Shown here piece after piece: positions 45,325 to 55,700 of a stretch of DNA of 64,000 nt (position 1 is the first letter of the stretch; every line of letters starts with the position of its first letter). The notes below the pieces were generated by a model. The model made no database searches. It saw nothing but the letters and a program-made list of their open reading frames with translations, and had not been told where the DNA came from. Origin of the DNA: Blastobasis lacticolella. Taxonomy: Eukaryota > Arthropoda > Insecta > Lepidoptera > Blastobasidae. The translations under genes were made by a program, and so were the position numbers. The stretch covers positions 14,456,001-14,520,000 of the forward strand of contig LR990056.1 of the NCBI GenBank assembly GCA_905147135.1, read 5' to 3'.

Positions 45325-46190
45325 TATAGAAAAGCAGTTGTGTGTGTAGAGGGTGTGGCTGTGGGAGTAGACCTCGCGAGGCTTAAGGCAGTGTCGCAGC
45401 CAGAGTCGGGTGCGTGGTTGCACGCTTTGCCATCGCCACATCTGGGTACGCTCATGGATAGCGAGTCCTTGCGGGTGGCTGTGGCTCTTCACTTGGGCTG
45501 CGATGTATGCGAACCTCATCAATGCATCTGCGGTTCCCGGGTTGAGGCCAATGGTCACCCCGCTTTGAGTTGCTGTCGATGCGCGGGAAGATTTCCACGT
45601 CACCACGCCCTCAATGATGTTATCCGGAGAGCGCTGGTTTCGGCGAACATTCCTTGCGCCTTGGAGCCTCCCGGACGTAGTAGGTCCGACGGCAAGAGAC
45701 CTGACGGTGTGACTCTGGTGCCGTGGCAGAAGGGCAAATATCTTTTATGGGACGCCACATGTGTCAGCACCTTTTCGGCTTCGCATCTCGGTCGCACCGT
45801 TAGAGCGGCTGGGGCAGCGGCGGAGTCTGCGGCCCTTAGGAAAAGGAACAAATACTCCGCCCTGCAAAACAATTATTTGTTTGTCCCTCTCGCAGCGGAA
45901 ACGACCGTGTGTTGGTGTGACGAAGCGAGGATGTTTTTAAAAGACGTTGGCCGTCGATTGAGAGAGATGTGGTGGTGAACCCCGCTCTGGGTCATTCCTG
46001 TTGCAGAGGCTGTCCATCGCCATTCAGCGTGGCAACGCTGCTTGTGTTACCTTTGCACCGGGAATGGCAAAGAGTGGGTTAAACATCTAGTTTAAGTTAT
46101 ATGACGAAGTTATACGGATCTAGTTTTAAGTTTTCATTTTGAATATGTAAAATATGTTATTACATTAAAATTGACCAAAAAAACAGCAGT
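45325..46190 (+). pseudogene. LINE ORF2 C-terminal zinc finger and PD-(D/E)XK-like domain
   Basis: Residues of the 212-codon frame 45340-45978 include CDVCEPHQCICG and HPALSCCRCAGRFPRHH, a Cys/His cluster, followed by GKRPDGVTLVPWQKGKYLLW and DAT, which fits the RPD-x-(D/E) pattern of restriction-like endonucleases. The frame then shifts near 45978 into the FLLQRLSIAIQRGNAA-like tail, which matches the fragment at 34.3-34.7 kb. The RT is missing. It could belong to an RLE-bearing LINE lineage; the family is recognised only by pattern and is uncertain. Confidence 0.6.
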
Positions 46191-46197
46191 TCAGTCC

Positions 46198-46241
46198 AAT
46201 ATGTAAATGACAAAAGCCCATGCTTTTGTCATTTACATATT
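46198..46241. repeat. Perfect 20-bp hairpin with CCAT loop
   Basis: aatatgtaaatgacaaaagc (46198-46217), CCAT, and its exact reverse complement (46222-46241). It stands at the end of the LINE segment that is duplicated around the X-A copy. Confidence 0.9.
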
Positions 46242-46500
46242 CAGATATACTATAATAACTTTTTTGACATAATTGGTTTTTTATAGCGACTTTAAATTTA
46301 TTCAATGGTAAATTCTGAATATCTGTTCAAACCTTATTATAAAAGCGTACACTTGACCCATAAATGATTTGTGGACTTTGGCTAGACGACAAGCACCAGC
46401 AACAAGCTTATCTTTATTACTTGTATTAATATTATGAACATCACTATTCTTCTTAAATAAGTGTTAATTTTTATGAACATACATTAAGTTCTCATATATT
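46222..46500 (-). repeat. LINE 3' segment, left copy of a direct duplication
   Basis: Matches 49216-49496 in the same orientation with about a dozen differences and small indels. It codes for the last part of a LINE ORF2 on the minus strand. Module X starts at the next base (46501). Confidence 0.8.
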
Positions 46501-49215
46501 TCGTCGCGTGAAGGAAAGGGTGTATCAGGATCATTGTCATCAGGGTGGTGATATCAGTATTAGATCGTCCAGATAAATTAAATAAAAGGTTCACATTTAC
46601 TCCACTGTATTTATTCCAATTCATTTTTGCACATCACTTATAATTTCACTTGAAATCAGAGCAGTATCACAATGTAGGAAGTTGAGGTAATTAACTTTCT
46701 TATTTCAAAAGCGATTTTAAAATTACTTTATTTTCAAACGTAAATAACACTTTTCAATAAACGAAATGTGGAGACAGTTTCAAGACGCGTCACTCCTCGG
46801 TGGCGGTCGCGCCAAGAATGGCCGCCGCTCCGCCCGAGTCGAGCCGTCGAGACTCTGTCAGCACGCCCCACCAGAGGGCGCACTCCCACTTCCGTTTTCT
46901 TCGTTATGAGTCCGTACTATTGACCACATGATTCCATACTATTGACCGCATCCGTCACGGCCGTCCTGCTATACACACGTCCTCGTGTGTTATCTGAAAC
47001 ATGGAAACCATAGCACAGTACCATATTCGCTCGGTCACTTCTGACCACAACACATCGCCCAAGTAAGTCTTATGAATCATGTGATAGTTTCTATCACGAC
47101 TGCTTTAACCCACCAATACTTAAGTAACTGCTATTTGTGTACACATAAAACATACGTACATTATCATTTATCATACTAAACTTCCGTAGATTGAGAGAGA
47201 CTTGAGAGAACAACATCATCTCGTACACAAATTATTCTTTATAAGTTGCCGACATAAATTCAGCTACGGCTTCAGTTTATGAGAGAGGCGTGACAGGACA
47301 CCAGACTATGAACCGTATCACAATTACCAAAAATGAAGGGTTTTATCATCATCACCAGTGTTTTCCCCTTGATGATATTGTTGAGTGGGAAACATCACAA
47401 ATCCAATCACAAAGCTCGCGTACTTTCCCCGACCTTCATTACTGTAGGTACTTACCTAGATTCACTTCAAATATGTGACATACCTACCTAAATAAAATGT
47501 TCAGTACTAAGCAAAAGACCCAATGTTACTTCGAGTGTGATCGAAACACTCCTTCATTAAATGCCATATGATTTTTGGTCATCCGTCAGCGCCATCCTAA
47601 TTTAAAAAATAAGAGTAATGTTACCATACAGAAGAAATGACACACAGGCGAAGCACCACACTAACGAACGCTATCAGACGGGCAGCCACGCATTCGGGCC
47701 GGCACGCAACCGGGCCGGCACGCAACTGGACCTGCACAATATCGAAATACCACACAGACTGGGTGTCACTCTGGTCAGTGCCACTCTAATCGTCAAACTA
47801 TGAGTTTATTCTATATCCTGTATCACGTCTGCCATAGCACGATACAGGTAAGATGTCACACAAGGGTAAATGGCACAGAGGCGAAATGCCACACAGCAAA
47901 ACACCACACCGGCGAAATGCCATACAGGCGGAATGCCTCACAGGCTAAATGCCACACAGACTAAATGTCACACAGACTTTATGCTACACAGGCGAAATGC
48001 CAAACAGGCGGAATGCCACACAGGCGAGATGCCACACAGGCGGGATGCCACATAGGCGGGATGCCACACAGGCGGAATGCCACACAGGTGGGTGCCACAG
48101 AGGCGGAAGCCACACAGGCAGGAGCCACACAGGCGGGAGCCACACAGGCGGGAGCCACACAGGCGGGAGCCACACAGGCGGGAGACACGCAGGCGGGAAA
48201 CACGCAGCCGGAAGCCACACAGGCGGGACAAATAAATAGAAGTTAATAAACATTGCCAACATATAAGCTCAGGGTTGTTCTATCGTCACATTTTTTAAAC
48301 CGGTAGGTACTTATAGACTCTAGTAATACTTCTTTCTATAATATAGGGGCACCACTGTAGTAGCCGTACTTATATAACCTGTGCGTAGGTATCTACTGTT
48401 AGACTATACAGTATACTTTTCAATATGAAATTGCTGAAATCATGAAGTAGTAACTTTGACACGCTTTACTTCACTAATAGCTGTCTACAGACTCTCAGCT
48501 CGTGGTCAATTCTTCGACCAAATCTGTACTAAGTCAGTAATAGGTAACACAGTCATATCTGCTATCATAACACGTAATAACGGTCTACGAGTTACATACC
48601 AAGTAATCGTCACAGACCCGAACAACTGTTCACGGTGATATCTCTACAAAAACAACATTATCTCTACTGCTCAATATCAAAACTAAATCAGTTTATCTGT
48701 TACGCTAGTCATAGGTAAGTTGTTACCATCCAGTCCAAATGTTACCACACCAAAACTAAACAAGTTATAATCATCGTCATCAATTTTAACTGTTCGAACA
48801 AGTATACTCTATCTAGACTTTACGTTACGTTTAAGCCTCCAATTTTAAAACGATTTAACAATGTTTGTAATAATGAAGGTGTCCCATATCAAGACGCCTT
48901 CTAAAAAAAAAATTAGAACATTAAATTTGCCATCTACAGCCACAACATCGAGACTTTCGGGACTATCACACACATGATTTCCAGGCCACTCCAAGTCAAC
49001 CAAATAAATCAGGATGTTTGACCTCAACAACAGTTCAAGTACTACTAAACTTGTACTGGCAGAAGGATATAAAATCTCACCATTGCTTACACTGCCTCAT
49101 CTTACTGGTACAACAACAAAACTCGAAAAAGTTACTATATATCGGTAATCAAGGAAATTTCAGTACTCGGAGCTAAAGTTAATTTATAAAACCGACTATT
49201 GAACAATTACCAAAA
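46501..49215 (+). repeat. X-A repeat, third copy (truncated)
   Basis: Module X (46501-46925) and the first 2.3 kb of unit A, collinear with 9531-12345, including the 16-bp and 15-bp tandem arrays (47870-48225, about nine clean 15-bp units). It stops at gaacaattaccaaaatac and switches to LINE sequence. Frames on both strands are artefacts of the 15-bp repeat. Confidence 0.85.
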
Positions 49216-50785
49216 TACTTTTGTCATTTACACATTCAGATATACTATAATAACTTTTTTGACATAATTTGTTTTTTATAGCGACTTTAAAATTATTCAA
49301 TGGTAAATTCTGAATATCTGTTGGAACCTTATTATAAAAGCGTACATATTGACCCATAAATGATTTGTGGACTTTGGCTAGACGACAAGCACCAGCAACA
49401 AGCTTATCTTTATTTCTCGTATTAATATTATGAACATCACTATTCTTCTTAAATAAGTGTAAATTTTTATGAACATACATTAAATTCTCATATATATATT
49501 GTGACGGCATTGTCATTATTTCAATATTCCTGAATTTATCTCTTAGTGAAGTTCTAGGTCTCAATTGATAAATCGCGCGAATAGCCCTTTTCTGCAATAC
49601 AAATACATTGTGCCAGTCGGCAGCGTGTCCCCACAGCAGTATTCCATAGGCCATGATACTGTGGAAATAACTAAAGTAAACTAATCTTGCTGTAGCCTCG
49701 TCAGAAATACCCCGTATTTTTTTTACAGCATATGCTGCAGAACTAAGCCTTTTCGCCAATTTATCAATGTGAGGACCCTATTGCAATTTATTATCCAGAG
49801 TAAAGCCTAAAAATACTGTAGAATCAACAATATTCAAATGTTCGCCTTTTACTTGTACATTAGTGGGCACTGATCTAACAGTTGGCAAAGAGAATTTTAA
49901 ACATTTTGTGTTCTTGCCATTCAGTAATAAATTATTAACCGTAAACCAGTTTACCACTTCTGCAATAGCCTTGTTCACGTCTTCATATGTTAATTGTTGT
50001 CCTTTTACTTTAAACACTAAAGATGTATCGTCCGCGAACAAGACAATTTCATGGGTATCTTTTACAAAGTACGGTAAGTCATTTACATAAACAAGAAACA
50101 AAAACGGCCCCAAAATAGATCCCTGGGGGACACCCATAGTGACAACAGACCCCATTGAACTCTCTCCGTTCACATCAACTTTTTGAATTCTATGACTAAA
50201 GTATGAATTTTGCAAGTTCAGGGCCAAGTCCTTTATTCCATAATGTTGTAATTTCCTGACCAAAATATCATGATTAACGCAATCAAAGGCTTTAGATAAA
50301 TCACAGAAAACCCCTAAGGCATCACGTGATTCCTCCCAGGCCCCAAAGATATGTTTAATAAGTTCAACACCTGCATCACCTGTTGAACGACCGCGAGTAA
50401 AACCGAATTGTTTATGATGCAATGGGTTACTTCCATAAAAATAAGCTTTTAGTTAATTTAATATGATTTTCTTAAATATTTTACTTAGACCCGGTAAAAT
50501 TGAAACTGGTCTAAAATTTGTAGGATCCGTTGTATTACCAGTTTTCAACAATGGAATAACTTTACTGTGCTTCATCAGGTCAGGAAATTCACCATTATCA
50601 ACACAATGATTAAATATATTCGCTAAGTGGACATCAATAACATCAATCACAGAGCTAATAATTTTTACTGACATACCATCAAAGTCGGCAGTTGCTTTAA
50701 TTTTTATGGTTTTAAAAGCCTTAACTATATCTTGAGGTGTTGCATGCTCGAACTTAAAACTCACTTTATTAAGGAAATCAGGGCC
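49216..50785 (-). pseudogene. LINE ORF2 (reverse transcriptase and C-terminus), CR1/Jockey superfamily
   Basis: A single minus frame with stops at 50453-50455 and 49778-49780 (TAG where WGPHIDKLA-type Trp is expected). RT landmarks in order: TNFRPVSILPGLSKIFKKI, FGFTRGRST, GVFCDLSKAFDCVNHDIL, GVPQGSILGPFLFLVYVNDL, IVLFADDTS (catalytic FADD), then LLLNGKNTKCLKF and the post-RT ILLWGHAADWHNVFVLQKRA. The endonuclease is missing at the 5' side, where the sequence switches near 50785 to an RTE-like fragment. Two nonsense codons only, so moderately young. Confidence 0.85.
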
Positions 50786-50932
50786 AATATCTCCGGACTC
50801 GTGCATCAAGGATCTGAGATATTTACATTTATCTGTTCTATTGACAGCTTCGTTACCTATACGGATGGTGCCGTGCTGCAGCTGGCCATATACTCTGATT
50901 TGGCGATATTTAGCTTCAAACCACCGTTTTCT
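50786..50932 (-). pseudogene. RTE-like LINE fragment
   Basis: Minus-strand GTIRIGNEAVNRTDKCKYLR followed by SLMHESGDIGPD is a conserved region after the RT core in RTE-type LINEs. It is joined directly to the CR1-like piece, so the two formerly separate elements form one open frame by chance. Confidence 0.55.
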
Positions 50933-51060
50933 AGCACACACTAGTGGACGGACGACCTGGTAAAGATCGCAGATACCAGCTAGATGCGGAAAGCACAGGA
51001 CCGGCCTTTGTAGAGATCTCTGGGTGAGCAGTGGGCGTCTCATGGCTGTGATGATGATAA
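50933..51060 (+). mobile_element. RTE-like LINE 3' end with GAT tail
   Basis: Plus strand WTDDLVKIADTS, stop, MRKAQDRPL and a (GAT)n tail (gtgatgatgataatgat). This is the C-terminal motif and tail of RTE-type LINEs common in Lepidoptera. It faces the fragment above head to head, as in an internally inverted insertion. Confidence 0.6.
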
Positions 51061-51220
51061 TGATATGGCGGGACTGGCGATTGAACTGAGTACCTCTCAC
51101 TAACGTGTCGACGACGATTAGAATATTAACATAGACAAAATATATTATTAAATTTATTTGGTCCAATAACATATTAAAAAAACTTAAAACTAACAGAAGA
51201 GGTACATAATAAGGAAGCAG

Positions 51221-51480
51221 GCCGTGTGGTCTCCGGCAGAGTAGAATAGCACCAACCTTTTACACTCGTGGGTGTCGTTGACGGCGACTAATGTTATCGA
51301 GGAAAAGATCTAGAGTCTCCTCCATAGGTTACAAAATGGGCAGCAGCGTTTTCCATCATTCCAGCGATCACAACACTGCGATCACCAATCCGTTTACCAA
51401 GTGTAGAGACAATGCCTATAACCACGGAAGATGCCTTAAGTCTCTGGACTGTCAGTGGACTGTTATGGGCTGTGATGATG
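51221..51480 (+). mobile_element. SINE-A copy
   Basis: Starts ggccgtgtggtctccggcag, contains ctgcgatcaccaatccgttt and ends ctgtgatgatg. More diverged in the centre than the other copies. Confidence 0.8.
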
Positions 51481-51749
51481 AAGGAAGTAGGGCGATGCGT
51501 CATCGGACCAAATTGGACCAGCCTCAGCTTAATGAGGTGAGGCAATCTGAGGTGCTAAAAGTACACAAGTATAATTAATACCTACGTTTGGTGGAACCAA
51601 AACACAAAGACATTAAGCTTTACGAGTCAATATTTGAGGCGTATTTACTCTAATTTTGTACGTATTTGTACAAATAAATTGTCCCTGTTTTTGACAACTT
51701 ACTTGTCTATCTATTTAAATAAATAAAGTTTTATTTAAGTTTGCAGGCG

Positions 51750-51956
51750 TTAAAGGCCTTGCCACATACAAAGCTCGGCGCGAGCGCGGCGTGAGCGCGG
51801 TGCGATATTTGCTAGGCAACCATCGCGCGGCGCGATAGTTGCTAGGCAACCATCGCGCGGCGCGTTATTTGCTAGGCAACCATCGCGCCGCGCGATGGTT
51901 GCCTAGCAAATAACGCGCCGCGCTCGCGCCGAGCTTTGTATGTGGCAAGGCCTTAA
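51750..51956. mobile_element. GC-rich hairpin MITE
   Basis: The ends TTAAAGGCCTTGCCACATAC and its counterpart gtatgtggcaaggccttaa are inverted repeats that continue through a CGCGGCG-rich stem; the middle holds repeated tttgctaggcaaccatcgcg units in both orientations. TTAA at both edges (51750-51753 and 51953-51956) is a likely target duplication. About 200 bp, no coding capacity. Confidence 0.75.
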
Positions 51957-52720
51957 CCAAATAAAAAGTGTTTTGTTAGTTCACGGCATAATCGAGACAG
52001 TATCTACAGGTTGATACAAAAGATTCTTTATTAATAAAAGTTTTGTGAAGTTTAATATTTAACTAAGTAAGCGAGGTGACTTTCTTCCGCTTCAATGCAC
52101 TTATACAAAATATTGCATACATGCGGTATTAAAAAAAGAAATTGTGGCTCGTTTCGTGTTCCTGCTGATGTAGACTTGTCAAAACTTTCGAGAGTATCTG
52201 TCAAATAACCCAGCCATTGAAGCTTATATTGCCAGTCGTTTCAGGGGTACATTTATTATTTTATGTAAAATTGCCCATTCGTACATCAAGATTGGTCTAA
52301 TAACCGTTTTTGTTTGTTGTTTTCTGCTTATCAGCTTGGGCACTAATAACTTATGAGAGCAGCACATTGCCTAAGCGTATTTTGTATTCTGAGATCAATT
52401 TTATTTTTCCTGTCGGGCGACCCAGGTATCGCTAGATGGATTAAGTAAAGACCTGCACGCACAGGGCCTCTTCGATTGGCAAGAGATAGTGCAGGATAGA
52501 AAGAGGTGGCGATCTCTAGTATCGGAGGCCAAAGTCTACTTTTGTCGCTGAGTCAATGCAGTAAAATGCCCATCCTGTATCACTGACATAACATGAACAC
52601 TGAAATCAAAGTATCAGCGGTCATTGGACAAGCATAAACTGGAAACTGTATCCACCAATTTTTTGTATCGACTTATCACAGGTACCGAAGAGCTCTTGCA
52701 AATACCAATATAATACGGCC
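51957..52720. other. Upstream region of Gr gene A, no feature recognised
   Basis: Should hold the promoter and 5' UTR of the plus-strand receptor gene. I see no repeat, conserved element or reliable TATA box. Confidence 0.4.
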
Positions 52721-55700
52721 ATGTTTTGGTTTTTTGGACCGTGGTGGAGGTCTTTAATGGAAAAGTGGGAATCCTCTATAGACAAATCATGTACCGTGCG
52801 TGGATCTTTGGCTCTGGTTACTCAAGTGGCCCGTCCCTTAGGGCTCGCACCAATCCGTTTCATGAAGTACCAAAATGAATGGCGGATTACCATATCGACG
52901 GCATTGTGTGTATACAGCTACCTGGTGACAATGTTAATAGGTAAAGCAAATGTTTCTAAGTTTAAGACCTTGTGGAAGTTAGCTTAGTACATGAAGGCCC
53001 ATCGTGGGCCCATCATTCAGTAATTTGGCCAAACAATAGATATTTTTAAAGGAATGAAACTAGTATTTAGAATATGATGTTCCAAGTTCGACAAATAATT
53101 GATCGGAATGTACCTTGTGCAAAGGATATTCTTGGCGATACAGTGAGGCAGGGTAATTCTTGAGAGGACTTGCCGAGACAAATCAAACGAGCCCAAACTA
53201 GATGTCATTTATAGTTTAGGATCACCTAACGTCATTGCAATGTGTTGAATCGCACTAAAGACTGATAAATAATAGACATTGTACGTAGACATACCAAACA
53301 GCTCTATTGAGCTCTGGGAAGTGGGTGAAATTAGGCGTGCAAGATTTTACCCGAACATTTACAGTTATTAGCTTGTACAAACATCACCCAGACTCATATT
53401 TTCCAGATATTGTGATCATCCGCGGGTTGGTCCTGGACGTGATGGATCCAGAGAATCGCGTGGAACTGTTCCGTTTAAGCCACGCGGCCTTCCTTGCCTT
53501 TGCTGGGGCTACCATCATCCTTAACACCGCTGTGGTGATATTGGCTCCGAAGGTTATGGCCGAGTGGATCGATTGTTTGGCTGATGCTGATGAGGTGAGG
53601 CTTACTCACTTTCTGGTTTTTGTGGCAGGACTGTAAGTAAAGTTGTAGTTACTACAAATAATCATCTTCGCGGTAATGCCTCGGTTGTACTTACGCGCGC
53701 GAGGGCCCGGAGCTCATTTGACCATGATCCAGGATTTGGCAGATCAGGTAGTTATAGTGGAGCGGCTGCCATTTAACCTCTGTTACCCTGTTAACAGGGG
53801 AACCTAACTAGATTGGAACACGGTTGCACATTCAGTCGTGTGAATGTGTAAATTTCATCACGACGTTTTCCCTCACCGTAAGAACATCGGTTAGTGTTCA
53901 ACTTATACACATTACTCAGAAAAGAGACACATCACACAAAAAAGGATGAAAGGATACAGGATCTACGTCGTTGGATAGCTATTTGCAAGCTGAACAATAA
54001 TCATTACTATTATTATTATTGTTTATCAGACAGGCAGTTGTGAACAATTGTTGCGTTGGCTGCACCCGGCTTCTCTTTAACCAATATTATTCTTCCTGTT
54101 AATTACTGTGGCATCAGTTCCAAATGTTAGTTCGGTTCGAGATATGCTATTAGAAACATGTTACTAGTGTTTTTTACGTATACCTACCTCCAATGACCAT
54201 GGGTAATAACGTCGTTGGGTAGCTAGTTTTGAGCTAAACAAAATTTACGACATCCATTGGAGGTTGTTATAATAGAAATACAAGGAATATATTGTATTAA
54301 GTACAGAACGACTTGGAATGGACTGACATTTAGAACTAGGCGCCATAGTAACTTTTGAAAAATTAAAATAAAATAAAATTAAGAGCCCAACGTAATTAAC
54401 GGACGGCTCCTTAACCAATTTGGCGTAAGCATTTAGGTCAAACCATTCAGAAATTGTGTGCGCCGTAATGTTCTCTTATTGTTTCAGATATTGTCCAAAA
54501 TAAATAATGGGATAATTATACGTTGGCCAGAAAGGAGAGAAATGATAGTAACGTCAGCTTGGATATTGTGTGCATCCATAGTATCAGTCTCTGATATGTA
54601 TTTATTTGTTCTCTCTGTGTTGGAGGGGGATACAATACCGGAGAGTAAATATATTCAACAGCAGTAACTTTATATTTTAAGAGGCGTCCCGAAGGGAGGG
54701 TCCCTTTGAGGCAGGTTCAAGTAACAGACGCTGATTCTAGGAACTGGATGGGTGACCGTCCGTACTTTGAGGCCAGTCGAACTACAGCACCGCAACGAGA
54801 TCTCCACACATTAGATGTGCCTCCTAATACCGTTGGTGAGGCGAGGTTGACCAAGGTTTTATGCTGGGGGACCCTTTTATGTTTTAAAAAGCGTCCCTGG
54901 CTTATAGTGGCAGTGTCAAGTAACTCACACAGATTCCAGGAAGTGGATGGGTACAGCACCGCAACGAGCTCTCCACACCTTAGATGTGCCTCTTATTTCC
55001 AAGGTTGATGAGGTTGACCAAGGCCTTCCGTTGGGGACCCTGAGGCCGGTTGAACAGTTATGGAAGCCATTTGGCACCCTGTGATAGTATCTATAGGAAC
55101 TTTCTAACCACCATATATCATGATCAGTCGCATAATCGACTTCAGTGACGGTCATATGACAGTATTGCTAAGGGTCAAGAAATTTTGTTTTGTGTCTCCT
55201 AAAGGAGCGTCCCATAATCTTGGTTGCTTTTTTGGTACTTGTAAACAGATTATGGATATTTTTGTCTCTCTGATGCCTTCATCATCGCAGCCGATAACAG
55301 TCTACTGCAGGACTTAGGGCCTCTCCTACGAAAGGAAAAGTTATTGCCATAATCCCACGCTGTGCAATCGGGTTAGAGATCGCAGTATTATAAATAAGCG
55401 GTCTTGCAACCATGGTCGTACGGCGTCTGATGTCTTGAATTCTTTGAATTTTTTTGTTTGTCTATTTACAGTGACATCATCAGTCATATGGACAATAGTG
55501 CTGTTTTATCTGCAATACATATTATCAGTGGTCTTCCACATGCAGCTAGTCTTGGTTAATCTGTATATGCATCGTATGCTAAAAGCAATTACAATACGTC
55601 TCTCTAAAATTAAGGTGAACGAATATAAAAGTAAGTAACACGAATTAACATATTTCTGTATTACCTTTAAAAATATTTCGTGAGGAATTGATTTGGTTAA

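Noticed and set aside
45600..45872. Antisense 90-codon ORF inside the LINE C-terminus
   Set aside because: Shadow of the coding frame 45340-45978, which has the recognisable Cys/His and RPD motifs.
54700..54770. 5S rRNA-derived SINE head (ggatgggtgacc)
   Set aside because: Only a dozen bases resemble the 5S internal promoter; the second tandem unit lacks part of it.
55611..55620. Donor AAG|GTGAAC for exon 4 of Gr gene A
   Set aside because: It gives phase 0, incompatible with exon 5; the stronger GTAAGT at 55631 gives phase 1.
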